Position numbers and translations under genes: made by a program. A stretch of 64,000 nt of DNA from positions 54,238,508-54,302,507 of the forward strand of contig OU862921.1 in the NCBI GenBank assembly GCA_917880885.1. The letters are read 5' to 3'. The notes beneath the pieces were generated by a model. It searched no databases. It was not told where the DNA came from and saw only the letters and a list, made by a program, of their open reading frames with translations. Positions 11,019 through 22,242 of this stretch are shown here, piece after piece. How positions within the stretch are numbered: position 1 is the first letter of the stretch; each line of letters begins with the position of its first letter. The stretch comes from Limnephilus marmoratus. Lineage: Eukaryota; Arthropoda; Insecta; Trichoptera; Limnephilidae.

Positions 11019-11739
11019 TTAAGAGGGCATTACCAGAGAAAGCCGGAAATACGTCATTTTCAAAAAAGTTTTTAGACGTATTGACTCTTTTCCACAAAAA
11101 ATTATAAATGGATTTCGAAAGATTGTTCTTTTATCTAGCATTCGTATGTAATAAATTTTTAGGATTTTTTTAAATTTTTAGTATAATAAGGTTATTCCAT
11201 AGGTCGTTGGCAAATTTGTTAAATTTTCAAAAAAGTTTTTGTATTATACCACACCCATTTCAAATAATGTAATCATGCAGTAAAATAAATCAATACATTA
11301 TCTAGCAAAGTTATGTATTAGAATTTTAATTTTAGTTTCAATAAAATCATTAAAAAATATGTACGTACATGTGTTTCTTGACGAAAATTGGTCCATTTGT
11401 GTATTTATTTGCGCACTTACAAACTAATATATTTCAGATTTTTTTAACATTCTTATTAAATTTAGACATTATTGAAAAATGATAAATACTTATAATCAAA
11501 AAATAACTACAAAAAGTACACTATTTTAATAGTTTTATCATCACGCCTTTCAGCTTTTTTGGATGAAGGTATAAATTAAAGCTATTTTGGATTGAAATAA
11601 ATTCGATATTGAGTTATAATTTAAAAAAGCTGGTACGGAGAATAATTAATCTTTCTCATTGTAACCGCCCTGCACGATCGGAAGAACAACTTTCGACGAA
11701 ATGTGGATTTTCGTCCGCTGGCTGGTTAAACGCTCTTAA
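11019..11739 (+). mobile_element. TTAA-flanked non-autonomous DNA transposon, copy 1
   Basis: The 721-bp element is bounded by TTAAGAGGGCATTACCAG on the left. On the right, read inverted, it is bounded by TTAAGAGCGTTTAACCAG. These are imperfect 18-bp terminal inverted repeats that include a TTAA at each end. A second copy in opposite orientation lies at 45286-46205. No transposase is encoded; the 64-codon frame at 11609 is within the right end. TTAA targets are used by the piggyBac and Kolobok superfamilies, but the termini do not decide between them. Confidence 0.7.
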
Positions 11740-11892
11740 CAAGATAATAATCGATGTCAAAATACAGGATAATAGTAGACAGGATAAAGTTATCTGTTTG
11801 TGAACAACTCACAACAAAATATTCTGTGTATTAAGTTATTGCATTCTGGTCCGATTTGCGACTAAGACGAAATATGTTCTGATATTTACTAA

Positions 11893-12297
11893 GGGGCCAT
11901 TCATTTATTACGTAAGATGATTTAGGGGGGGAGGGGGAGAGGGGTCGATCATAATTTATTTTTTCTCACAAGGGGGTGGGAGGGAGTCTCGATAGTTCTT
12001 ACGTAAGATCACAAAAATGCTCAAAGAAAATTATACTTTAAAAAAGCGCGGGCAACCGCGCGAGTGCCGAGGTTCGCTCGGATGCGTATAGGTAAACGAT
12101 TTCCATTTCCATGGCAACGGACCCGCGCAAATAAACATTAAAACAAATCAAACGTGTATTCATTTTTTCCTTTAGATTCTTACGTAATAAATATTAAACA
12201 GGGGGGAGGAGTCCGCCTATTCTTAATTTTCTTATAATAGGGGGGAAGGGGGTCGAAAACTAGCAAAATTCGTCTTACGTAATAAATGAATGGCCCC
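11893..12297. mobile_element. MITE with TAA target duplication (Harbinger-type)
   Basis: The ends are GGGGCCATTCATTTATTACG and its inverted copy, flanked by TAA at 11890-11892 and TAA at 12298-12300. The 405-bp length, 3-bp TAA/TTA duplication and lack of coding capacity fit PIF/Harbinger-derived MITEs. The subterminal regions contain G-runs on the plus strand (11924-11945 and 12201-12252). The centre has a GC-rich GCGCGGGCAACCGCGCGAG segment. Confidence 0.8.
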
Positions 12298-12300
12298 TAA

Positions 12301-13825
12301 CCTTAATTCAAATAACTGCCAATAACAATATACAATGTGCACCAACTTGAGATAAACATCGACACATGAAAGTTAACGTTCCGTTAAATAAAGAACGCAA
12401 GAATGGTTTCTGCCGGACGTTTATCGCCTCACTTTAAATAGTCTTATTACGAGACAATGGCTGCTCTGATAGAGGCTTGTTTAATATGAAACCAATAAAA
12501 TTGTATTTGCTTTACGCTGTGGCATAGAATTTACATACAATAAAACTCAATTAGATTTCACGGCCATTAAGTCCGTAATGTATTCTCTTCTGGTAGTCGA
12601 CCGGTGGAAATTGAGCCATATATTAACATACCACCTAGCAACATCAATTTTATATCCAAAACATATAAACTGTGGACAGGGCAATTGCTGTCATTGCGCC
12701 ATCTGACACTCCAATGCGCCATGCACTGTGGACTGTGGACAGATCGAAAAGATTAAATATAAATGTCAAATGTGAAAACTTTCATTTCCTTCGTGTAGAA
12801 TCTTTTTTAAAAGTTGAAGTTTTATTTTAACAACTTTAAATGCATTCATTCGCGTGCTAAAGTAGATATCCCATATTAATGACAATCACCAAGAAGACGA
12901 TTTAATGGGTGGAAAAATTTGTAACTGTCATTGACTGGAATAACAGAGAACTGCTGTTTTTCTCCAAGCTGCTGATGCAGTTTTATTTGACTTTTAAAAT
13001 GCACACAACTTTCACTTAAATAGTTCCTGATATTATATTAATATTTCTATTTTTAAATGCTATACCACGAATAAGAAACCTCAGACCTCCAACCATTGAC
13101 TTTGAAAGTGCGCCAAGCCTGTAGATGGAAAGTAGCTCTTTGTAGATTAATTATATTAGTTATTAATGGCAAATTTACAAAAAGACAGCCAAGTTTGTTG
13201 GTGTTGAAAGCGTTTTTAAAACAAACAAATGGTTTTATGTGTTATTAATGATAGGTAGATGCGTTTTTCTATTTGTATTTATTGTAGAACTCTACAAACC
13301 GTAACCCATAATTAATGGAATTTAAATAAACAAAAAACCACCGTACAATAAAATAGTATCCAAATTAAAACATTGGGTGAACCATTGTTCAAAGTTGCCG
13401 AACTCGATTGTGATTGGTCTATTTATTACGTGGACTGTATAAATGTATTGTGGGCTTTTATAATGAAGCAATAAAATGTGCCGAAGCGCTACACGTTTGT
13501 GTGTGTATGTGTGTGTGTGTTGATGTGCCCCGTGTATGTATAGGGTCTTATAATTAAATATTTGAATAAATAGGGCACTCCATACATAATTTACTTTTGT
13601 AAAGCGATGAAACGGAAGTTAGGGCGGTCTCTCACAAACTGGGCAGAATTGTTTATGGAAGAAGGCCTGTGTCAGTTGTACGCTTTGGAGGGCGGAACCC
13701 CTTTCTCTTCTTAATCACTTTCTAAGTAGATTGGGTTTGTTCCTCTTCAAGAAGATAATATTACACGATAATATAGAAGATAATATTAATCTTCAAGAAG
13801 GTAATATTAAAAGGCGATGTTTCGA
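12301..13825. other. Unassigned region with a short (TG)n
   Basis: About 1.5 kb without recognisable genes. Small direct repeats of GCGCCAT and GTGGACAG lie at 12670-12745. A GT-rich microsatellite is at 13495-13528. Nothing else is supported. Confidence 0.4.
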
Positions 13826-13829
13826 GAGA

Positions 13830-14052
13830 GTTCGACGAGAGAGGTCAAAAGGTCTCCCTCAACCATAACAGTCTCTCCCGATTCGATCTGCCACGCAGCG
13901 GACAAGATCCGCCGCCAAGCCCAGACAAAATTCACCCATTGAACTCGGGCACCCCTGCTATGTCACCAAACGTAGCGAGCCCCTTCGGGCGACCTATGGC
14001 AGGAGTGTTGATTATCCAATAAATGGTTCCTGGGGCGGCGGTAATCCCAAAT
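13830..14052 (+). repeat. R1 dispersed repeat
   Basis: It contains GAGAGGTCAAAAGGTCTCCC, CTCTCCCGATTCGATC, CACCCCTGCTATGTCACCAA, GTAGCGAGCCCCTTCGGG and the terminal CCAATAAATGGTTCCTGGGG followed by CGGCGGTAATCCC. This is the 3' two-thirds of the R1 family. A second R1 copy follows at once from about 14150, in the same orientation. Confidence 0.7.
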
Positions 14053-14149
14053 TTGGGGTGTAAAGATCGTGAAGTGTCCAGGTGATTTTTTTACATTAAT
14101 TTCACACAATTCCTGAAGAATATAATTTCTCTCGTGGTCTACGTAATCT

Positions 14150-14935
14150 TTGGAGGCGCTGTGAGGAGGGTCTTTTTAAGGAAAGAAAGGAGTGGAAGTT
14201 CGGCGAAGGAAAAAAGTGTAAGGGGTGGATCAAGGAGTGACGTACGTATGAGTCCATCCCTCCCACCGTTGTGCAAGGTCAAGAGAGACTGGCTGGAGAG
14301 GTCAGAGACGGCTCCTCAATCGGCCTCTCCTAATCCGGCCCACTACGCATTTTCCATCAAGAACTGGACCTCACCTCACAGACAACCTCACCCATGAACT
14401 TGGGCAACCCTACTGAGTCACTAAATAATTCGAACCACTTGGGGTGCCCCATGGCAGAGATGTTGGTTAGGGAACCTACCCATACTACGTGACCCAATTT
14501 TTGCAATTTTTAACCCCCCCCCCTCGGTGACCACGTGTAGTATATTCCAAGACCCCCCCCCCCCTCCCCCTACAATTTTCACATAGTAAATCATAAATAT
14601 GGTTTTGATACATTTCTTGCTAACATAAAGTTTTTAAAAAATTGATTGGCTTATAGGTATTTATTTGTCTTTATTAATACGGCGCTATAATTACAAGTGG
14701 AAAAAATATTAAAAAGTTAATGGAAAAAATATAAAAAGATTTCTAGATTGACTACGTGATAAAAACCTAAGCCCCCCCCCCCATTGTGACTGTGACCAAG
14801 CGTGATATTTTGAAGATCCCCCCCCCCTAAACAGGTCACGTAGTATGGGTACGTTCCCTTATCCAATGAATGGTTTCCGGGCGGCCGAAGTCATACCCTC
14901 CCGTCCCCCTCCACCCGAATTAGTGTTAATGATGT
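14150..14935 (+). repeat. R1 dispersed repeat split by a MITE
   Basis: This is the longest R1 copy. It starts with a 5' part matching 1.2 kb (GGAGTGACGTACGTATGAG), then GACTGGCTGGAGAGGTC, CCTAATCCGGCCCACTACG and GAACCACTTGGGGTG. It reaches GATGTTGGTTA at 14469. After the MITE it resumes with TTATCCAATGAATGGTTTCC at 14859 and ends about 14935. The interruption falls inside the GGTTATCCAATAAATGG block that other copies keep intact. Confidence 0.75.
14470..14858. mobile_element. MITE with TTA target duplication inside R1 (Harbinger-type)
   Basis: The termini are GGGAACCTACCCATACTACG and, inverted, GGGAACGTACCCATACTACG. They are flanked by TTA at 14467-14469 and 14859-14861. The 389-bp element has no coding capacity and carries runs of 9-13 C near both ends. 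It is related in design, not obviously in sequence, to the MITE at 11.9 kb. Its position inside an R1 copy provides an empty-site comparison. Confidence 0.85.
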
Positions 14936-14939
14936 CAAA

Positions 14940-16920
14940 TTTTCGACACCATTTTGCGAAGAATTGCTTCTGTGTTTTTGGAAAATAAGTACCACCCCTC
15001 CCGTTAACTACTGTGTATTCAAATTTGGTTAATATAATTTTATAAACTGACGTTCTTGCTTAGGAAGGTACCCGTAATACGTCTTAATAGCCTATTTGCA
15101 GTAAAGCTTGTTGAACTTATACGTGATTATTTCGCCGGAGCAAGCAAAGTTACTTTAGTCGTTAGCCATAAGCAAATTGCTTTCATTTCGCAAACAACAA
15201 CAGTGCAACGACGAGCTGTGAGCAGTGACCTGTGTACTGATTACTGTGCCCTATGTCCTGTGCCCTGTTTAAGTCACAAGCGACAGTTTGCCTCGCGGTA
15301 ATTCAGTAATAACATTATTTGGTGATGAGAGGAAGCAGAACAACACCGCACACGTTGTCCAATTTGGTCGTTAATTTGTCCTGAGATTCTGGGCGCTCTT
15401 ACGAGAGCCAGCTGAGAGGAGGCACTATACCTACACTATATACCTACAGTGTACACCTGTGGTAAGTATGTCTATACATAATTTGTATTTTTATAACGTA
15501 CCTGTAATAGCTATAGCCGTAGTGACTGACATTCTGAAATTCCTCGTGAAACCGCACCGAGTATAGAATATTATAGTCGTGATTTGGTGGTGATTGGCCG
15601 GTTGATTAAGTTCGTCATTTGAAAATACTCACGATGATGCAAACCTTTCAACTTTCAAATGCCAAGCAAATCTGTATTCATGACTTCAAATAATTGTTGA
15701 AGGAAGGAACTTTACTTTATTACGAGAATTATATGAAGTGCCTATAATAAAATGTAGGTAACGTATAAATAATGTACGTATATTGTACATTTAATCGTAT
15801 GTACGTAAAGGTATTTCAAAATTATTTCATGCTACTGAATTTAAAATCACGTGAAGCCAAAAACATTTTGCTTTGCTTATAATTAACGTTTTGTATCTTA
15901 TATAAATAATGACAAATGGGTCACCAATACTGGCGTACAAATGTATTTTCGTAAGTTTGTGGTTACGTTTATCCGCTTCTGATTTATAATTTATATAACT
16001 TTGTTAGATAATAGAAGAGTATTTACGAGGCAATGTATGTACGAATGTGAGTCAACCAAGGAATGTGTGCCGAAACAGAGCTGTGTGGTGTTGTACATTG
16101 TATCCTTCCTCCGTGCCTTCTCGAAAGACGACATAATAGTTAGTTTAAAATTCCTTTTTACTATTTATCACCGTTTTATAATGTCTTCATACTTGACTCT
16201 TTTACGTTATACGTTAGCAGTACCCAGTTAAAACCATTATGACATTGTAAAAATTTACCTACTCATAAATTTTACTTAGTTCTAGCAAAATAATTGTTTT
16301 CCTTTAGAAAGGGTTTTTAATTTTATGAAATTCTCACACTCACATCTTAGTTTATTTTCTTATCCGAAAATACGTCTAGGAAGATTTATTAAAATTAATT
16401 AAAACATATAAACAAAAATAAATTTTCAGAAAAGTGCAGATGGACTACCTCGGTCTTATTATTTAGTTATTTATTAAAAAAAAAAACAGTACAAAGTTAC
16501 AGTGGTGAAAACAATTTACAATTATCATCATGATTACATAGTATAAAATGAAGTCGCTCAAAATGTATGTGCGCGTTAATCTTTTAAACAACGCAACGAA
16601 TTTTCATACGGTTATCACCAATAGATAGAGTGATTGAAGAGGATTGTTTATATGTATAATACATGTAAATTATATTAGAGGAAAGCCGAGAAATTCAAAG
16701 AAAACATATTTTTGTGCGATTTAAAACAGCTGGCGGGCCGTACTGCAGTCACTTTTGCAATTCGTTCTACGGAAGAAATTGGAAAATAGATGTCCTAGAG
16801 TAAGTAGGTATTTGATTTTCCCTTTTCAAATATCCAGTGTTGCATTGCAAGCATTCTATAATTAGTGGCGAGTTAATTAGTTTATATGTATGTATAATAC
16901 ATAATTCAAATATTCAATTC
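14940..16920. other. Unassigned region with a possible non-coding exon
   Basis: At 15055-15461 a GC-richer segment ends in CCTGTGGTAAGTATG, a strong match to a 5' splice site with GT at 15462. It could be an untranslated first exon on the plus strand, but no partner exon is identifiable. The rest is AT-rich with an A-run at 16477-16487. The short open frames at 15056 and 16001 show no domain. Confidence 0.3.
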
Positions 16921-16995
16921 AGGCAGCGGGCAGCGAGCAGCGGGCAGCGGGCAGCGGGCAGCGGGCAGCGGGCAGCGGGCAGCGGGCAGCCAGCA
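16921..16995 (+). repeat. Minisatellite, 7-bp unit GGCAGCG
   Basis: About ten near-perfect copies of a GCAGCGG heptamer lie in a row, with a few variants at both ends. The reading frame through it has no support as a gene. Confidence 0.9.
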
Positions 16996-17263
16996 AGCGG
17001 GTGGTGTGGATTTTATAAAAGTTGGGTAATGGCGTTGTGTTTCGTTAGCCACAACAACGTGTGGCCGGGTCTGCTAGTTAATTATATTTCATGGTGGGTA
17101 CCTATGATGTGTTTCTTTGTGGTGTCTTATCTATGGTATGTACCTACATATATTAGCGTGGGTCATGACTGAATGGGAAAAAAATCATCTTGTTTTGATT
17201 TATCTATTAGTTATAAAAGGGTGTTAAATGGAGATATAAAATCATGTAATTTTTTTAATAATA

Positions 17264-18171
17264 TTAGGTCCTTACATACGAAATTGGCGTTTTGCCGTAC
17301 TGGCAACTTTGATCTCAAATAACTTCTCTTTGGTTAGGAATTCCAAATTCAATTTACTCATGTATTTGTGTTTCGAAAATTATAATTCATTTGTTTTTTC
17401 CTTAATTGTTTTTTTTCTTTGCCTCACTTAGTTTACAAAATGGAAAACTTGAAATATCGCGTTATTTACGAGTACGAGTTCACCGTGGAACCAGTGCTGC
17501 AGAAACGGCTCGAAGGATTAATGATGTGTGTGGTGACGGTGCCGCAAAAGAAAGCACAGTGCGTTTTTGGTTTGGAAATTTCGACTTGCAGAACAAGCCC
17601 CGTGGACAGCCGGAGACCAAAGTTGATAATGAAGAATTGAAGGCTATTGTGGAAGCGGATCCATCGCAAACCACGTCCGAGTTAGCTGCAGGCTGCGGTG
17701 TTAGTGATAAAACTGTTAATCCACTTGAAGCAAATTGGGAAGGTGAAAAAGCTTGAAAGGTGGGTACCTCACGAATTGAGTGAAGCAAATCACCAACCGC
17801 GCGTTAGAACGCTAGACCACACACTGCACAACAGACGGCTACCAAATTAGAGGAGCTTCAATTGGAATGTCTAAGACATCCGCCGTACTCTCCGGACTTT
17901 GCCCCAACAGATTACCATTTTTTTCGAAATTTGGATAACTTCTTGCAAGGGAAAAAATTCAATTCCGATGGGGCAGTCCAAACCGCCTGCAAAGATTTTA
18001 TTTCCGCCCGAATGGTTTTTTTAGAAAAGGGATCGATGAACTACCTATGAGATGGTAAAAGTGCATAGATAGCAATGGTACATACTTTGATTAAATAAAT
18101 ATATTATATTAAAAAAAATCGACTTTATGTTCCTCCCATACAAAACGCCAATTTCATATGTAAGGACCCAA
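17264..18171 (+). mobile_element. mariner element, internally deleted
   Basis: The terminal inverted repeats are TTAGGTCCTTACATACGAAA on the left and, inverted from the right, TTGGGTCCTTACATATGAAA. They continue through ATTGGCGTTTTG, and TA lies on each side (17262-17263 and 18172-18173), the mariner target. Length is 908 bp against about 1.3 kb for autonomous mariners. The gap is accounted for by a deletion in the transposase gene. Confidence 0.92.
17440..18056 (+). pseudogene. mariner transposase relic
   Basis: The N-terminal helix-turn-helix region is readable: MENLKYRVIYEYEF, then in another frame HRGTSAAETARRIND, ESTVRFWF, PRGQPETKVDNEEL and EADPSQTTSELA. After WVPHELSEAN near 17785 the sequence jumps to HTAQQTATKLEELQ at about 17825 and LRHPPYSPDFAPTDYHFF. 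The third catalytic aspartate region is therefore present, but the segment with the first two catalytic aspartates (the CDEKW and HDNARPH boxes) is deleted. There are also frameshifts, one near 17480 and one near 18020. It cannot make active transposase. Confidence 0.9.
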
Positions 18172-18240
18172 TATTTGGATATGAACTATTTTTAATGAAA
18201 CGCGAAATAGAGGGAATATTTATATTTATGTATTAAAATA

Positions 18241-18713
18241 CTAGCTGGTACCCGGCATGCGTTGCTATGCCATTTAATAAATAAATTGTTTCTCCCTGCG
18301 CGTCCTTTCCCATTCGTCCCGTTCACCTTCCTCCTCCCCTTCCTCCCCCGCGTCCCCTTCCCCTCACGTATTCCCACTCCTCCTCCTCCATCTCCCCTCT
18401 TCTCACTATATTCCCGCCCCCTTCCTCCATCCCACAACCCCCCACCTGATTTCCCCTCCCCCCTCCCGTATTCGCCTCCCCCCCTCCCCATCCCCCTTCT
18501 GCATTTCATACATTCACACCCGTACCTTCAGTTTCAAACAGTTCGCGTGCCACCTATTGCAATTTTTTTATACAAATTTCATGATGCCAGAGCTCGTATA
18601 TATTAGAGCTATATTATTGTAAAGTTTTATTAAAATCCAATCAGTAGTTTTGGCGTGAAAGAGTAACAAACGCACATAGATCCGTGTTTCGTTTAATATT
18701 ATGATTGTCCGAT
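18241..18713 (+). repeat. Dispersed repeat R2 with polypyrimidine core, copy 1
   Basis: It begins CTAGCTGGTACCCGGCATGC, has a C/T-only tract at about 18290-18500, then CTTCAGTTTCAAACAGTTCG and CGTGCCACCTATTGCAAT. It ends with AGTTTTGGCGTGAAAGAGTA and a CACATAGATCCG tail. A second copy starts at 18898, and a third piece beginning ACTAGCTGACCC is at 63750. The open frame through the pyrimidine tract is low-complexity proline-rich and not a gene. Confidence 0.65.
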
Positions 18714-18897
18714 AGCAAACAATCTAATGCCATTTTGACATTTTCACTAAATCATTGTTCTGAAGAAGAAACGTTTGCAGTTCTTGGACAATGGTTCGTT
18801 TCACTGTTGGATTATGAGCACAACGCCTTTCAACTTCCGCATCCTGATTGCCCATAAAACGCTAGCTTTTTCCGGCGGCTTCGCTCGCATGATATTA

Positions 18898-19320
18898 GGG
18901 TGATTCCCACTCCGCCTCCTCCACTTTCCCTCTCCTCACTACACTCCCCTCCTCCCTCCACCCCCTTTCCCCACCCCTTTCTCCAACTTTACCCCTCCCC
19001 CCTCTACCTTCCCCTTACCCTCTTACGCCCCCCCACCCTTACTCCCCTCCCCCTCTCCCTCCCCCAACCCCCTCCATCCCACCCTCTTCCCCTCCCACAA
19101 CTCCCCACTCCCACTCCCCCTCCCACCTCTCGCATTCCACACATTAATTCCCGGTACATTCAGCTTTCAAACTGCTCGCGTGCCACCTATTACAATTGTT
19201 TATACACATTTCATAATGCCAGAGATCAAAGTAATTTTATACAAAATAACGAACAAAAAAAGAATTATACAGTTTGGTGCTGTCGTTCGGAAGTTATGCG
19301 CATATATACATTCCGGCGAT
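18898..19320 (+). repeat. Dispersed repeat R2, copy 2
   Basis: It repeats the order of copy 1: ATTCCCACTCCGCCTCCTCC, a C/T tract to about 19135, GGTACATTCAGCTTTCAAAC, GCTCGCGTGCCACCTATTAC and CATTTCATAATGCCAGAG. The pyrimidine tract is about 235 bp with very few purines. Its presence in both copies shows it belongs to the repeat and is not a local expansion. Confidence 0.65.
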
Positions 19321-19324
19321 TCAT

Positions 19325-19706
19325 TTTTAAACGACTTCAAAAAGGAGGAGGTTCTCAATTCGACTGTATTTTTTTTTTTTTTTTTTTATGTTTGTTACCT
19401 CAGAACTTTCGACTGGGTGAACCGATATTGATGATTATGTTTTTATTTGAAAGCTGATGCTTTCCGTGTAGTCCCATTTTAATTTGGTCCAGTTCCGATA
19501 ATGGGATACATGAGAAAACTATATAAGTCTTAAATTTGCATTAAGTATGTGCGCGATAAATGGACGAATAACTCAATATCCCGCTAACCGATTTCGATTA
19601 TTCTTTTTTTATTGGAAAGGATGTACTTCAAGGGTAATTTGTTGAGAGTTTGGTTAGGTTTTGATTATCGGATCTATGCAAAAAGTATTTTCGTTATTTG
19701 TTTTTG
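19325..19706 (+). repeat. Dispersed repeat R3, copy 1
   Basis: It contains AAACGACTTCAAAAAGGAGG, GTTACCTCAGAACTTTCGAC, GATGAATAACTCAATA-like words and GGATGTACTTCAAGGGTAAT. The same blocks in the same order occur at 30468-30830. It ends where LTR element A is inserted (target GGGT at 19707). Confidence 0.65.
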
Positions 19707-19710
19707 GGGT

Positions 19711-20426
19711 TGTTACGTTACGAAACTTACGGAATTGGGTTCCGTGCGAGGAGCTAGCGAATTGACCCCAGTGCACTAATTCGCCGCACCGCCCCTCTCC
19801 GCCCCCCCTCCCCGCACGCGCAGTCCGTGACCCGAGGCCGAACGGCACCCCGCATTCATTCCTCTGCCGGCCTTGGGCGTAACAACTGTGTTCCCCGTGT
19901 TTCGCGCTAGGCGCTCTCCGTAAACGCTCGCGATGTTTACTTTAAATGTGAATTGTGCACGAAGAGGCTTACGCCTACCAGTATCCGTCAGATGACTGCC
20001 TATTTCCTGCTTGTGAGTACAAATGAACCTTGCTTCCCCTCTGTGTGCTAAGAACTGACATTTAAATTCACTAAATACGTGTAGAGAGTTGAGAGAAGGT
20101 CCCCCCCGTTATGATAGGATTATTAGAGATAGCCAAATATCCATGTGTATAGTGCCGAGACTGGCTTTTGTATAACCCTGTTCACCTTTAAATGAATAAG
20201 ACCCTTTACGTGCATAACAACTGTGTTCTGATTGAGGAAGGAGACCTGAAGATTTTGAGGAAAGGAAGGGAAGTAGGAATTTACAGGCGAACCACAAACA
20301 CTCGCCCTGGGTTTAAGAGGGACCTTGCTCGCGCCGGCTGTGCCGAGCTAGCCGCTGGCCTGTTTATTGCATGTCTTTTCCAGGTTTTGGGTTTGGCGTT
20401 GGCCGCAAGTAGCGCCGATGCTAACA
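19711..20426 (+). repeat. 5' LTR of element A
   Basis: It starts TGTTACGTTACG and ends GATGCTAACA. Compared with the surviving 556 bp of the 3' LTR (23925-24480) I count about seven substitutions. At the position of the AATAAA polyadenylation signal of the other LTRs this copy reads AATAAG. A 121-codon frame from the ATG at 20192 crosses the LTR end. It has no recognisable domain and is frameshifted in element B, so I do not call it a gene. Confidence 0.88.
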
Positions 20427-20427
20427 C

Positions 20428-20445
20428 TGTCGCCCAACGTGTGGC
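20428..20445 (+). other. Primer binding site of element A
   Basis: TGTCGCCCAACGTGTGGC begins 1 nt after the LTR. It matches the complement of the insect tRNA-Lys(CUU) 3' end (TGGCGCCCAACGTGGGGC from memory) at 16 of 18 positions. Confidence 0.75.
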
Positions 20446-21605
20446 AATTTTTTTTCCTCACCTCCCCAATGCCAACACTGGTTTCCAACTTAGGGGCAAT
20501 TTTTTTTCCTCCCTCTTCACGGTCCCACAGTCTCGTTCTTCAATCAGCAATTGTTAAAACTTTATAATGTATAATGTTTTGTCTTGTTATTCCCAATTTG
20601 TCTAGCATTTCCATCAAGAACCCCGGCGCGATTGTAACTTCGAATTGCAATTTAAATTATTACGGGCACGATTCCTTCATTTTCGAGTCGTCACTCGACA
20701 AAAACATTATCACCGGTATTCCTACGTAAAGTGCTCAACCAAGAAAGTTGCCGTCGTGAATAATATAGTGTTTACAAGTGTCGACCGACTAAATTTGCTA
20801 GTTTCAAGTACAAGTTAATAGTGGAAATGTACACAAATATTTAAAACAAAGTTATTCAACAATTAAAATCCTGTATATGATAAACCAATTACCCGCTTCA
20901 TTTCCCGAAAGTTAATTAACCAGTTATTTTAATAATAAACCTATTCCGCAAGTGCTGGTCTGTATTTGATATCGACATATTCTGCGGGTAGGGGACTATT
21001 TCGCAAAGTACTGGCCTGTATATATAACGGCATATTTTGCAGCTTAAGGGAAACAAGTGGATTAAATTCTTTCTACCTTTTGACAATTGGGCATTTTTTT
21101 TGTACTTCTGCCGTCCGTTTCTTCCTTTTTCTTGCGCACCTATCATCTTTCATAAAGAAACAGATGACATAATTCGAAAAATGCCTAGTTCGCGTTGACG
21201 TCGATTCCTCGAGTCAGGCATTACATCCGTATGCATAATCTGCATATAACTTGTTATGACAAAAGGAAGTCGGCGGATAAATACCAATAATTGGTGATGC
21301 TCAAATCAGGCTAGTCTAGCCACGTAAATAAAAAAAACTATTCCCCAAGACATTGTTGAATTTTCAAACAAATACTTCCACGAAAACTTGTATAAAAGAA
21401 AAAATATTTCTTTCCTTTTCTGAAGAATCCCCCTTTGGAAAGGAAATGGAAATATTCTAAAAACATGTTCGTTTAAGGCGAACCTCGTTTCCGTTTTTTA
21501 TTTCCGGACTTTTGCAAATTTGCAAACCTTTTTCAAAAACATCGGAATAAATTCTAAAAACGTGTTCCATTGAGGCAAATCGCTGCCCAATTTTTTTTCA
21601 TATCC

Positions 21606-21911
21606 GGACTTTGAAAATTTTCAACAAATTTCCAAAACAGCTGGATTTTTTCACAAAATCACGTTTTTTAAGGGAAACCGCTGCCCAATTTTTTTTCATT
21701 TTATGGACTTTGAAAATTTTCAACAAATTTTCAAAACATCTGGTTTTTTTTACAAAATCACGTTTTTTAAAGGAAACCGCTGCCCAATTTTTTCTCGTTA
21801 TCGGACTTTGAAAATTTTCAACAAATCTTCAAAATATCTGGATTTTTTTACAAAATCACGTTTTTTAAGGGAAACCGCTGCCCAATTTTTTCTCGTTTTT
21901 GGACTTTGAAA
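21606..21911 (+). repeat. 98-bp tandem repeats in element A
   Basis: Units beginning GGACTTTGAAAATTTTCAAC start at 21606, 21705, 21803 and 21901, a period of 98-99 bp. They contain CACAAAATCACGTTTTTTAA and ACCGCTGCCCAATTTTT. A more diverged unit precedes them at about 21505. Short frames across the array, rich in phenylalanine and lysine, are by-products of the repeat. Confidence 0.88.
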
Positions 21912-21930
21912 AATTTGTGTTTATCGCCTT

Positions 21931-22242
21931 TTGGCAAGTCTTGTAACGTATGCTAATATGAATTTATTAAGCTACAGCAGTGCCGTATTAATTACATCAT
22001 TGCAACCCGCCGTCTGTATTGAATGGGGACCCACATTTTCGAACGTAAACTTTTGTAACATTATAGGCGCGAGCCTTACAATATCTACTATTATAGGTGT
22101 GAACCTTACAATATCCACTGCTATAGATGCGAATCTCATAATATCTTTGTGTTTTTACACGTCACGGGGAGTCCGTCATAACTACTCATTGTTTGCTCGT
22201 CAACACAGGGTTGTTGATCGAGAGGGTGATTTATCTCATTAA
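21931..22242 (+). other. Short frame shared by both LTR elements (hypothetical)
   Basis: The frame is open for about 103 codons; its first ATG is at 21958, so about 94 residues are possible. It includes a threefold motif of the type NxxIIG/DAxLxIST, from a roughly 30-bp triplicated sequence (ATAGGCGCGAGCCTTACAAT and variants). The same frame is open at 54366-54677 in element B. Since A and B are recent relatives, conservation alone is weak evidence. No family is recognised. Confidence 0.3.

Noticed and set aside
16837..17172. 111-codon frame through the GCAGCGG minisatellite
   Set aside because: Openness is due to the 7-bp repeat, which cycles through all frames; the flanks show no domain.
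18262..19457. Proline/serine-rich frames of 114 and 185 codons
   Set aside because: They are direct translations of the polypyrimidine tracts of repeat R2 and carry no other feature.
20192..20557. 121-codon frame crossing the 5' LTR of element A
   Set aside because: In element B the corresponding start is frameshifted after a few codons, and the frame spans the LTR/primer-site boundary. Conservation is explained by LTR identity, not coding.
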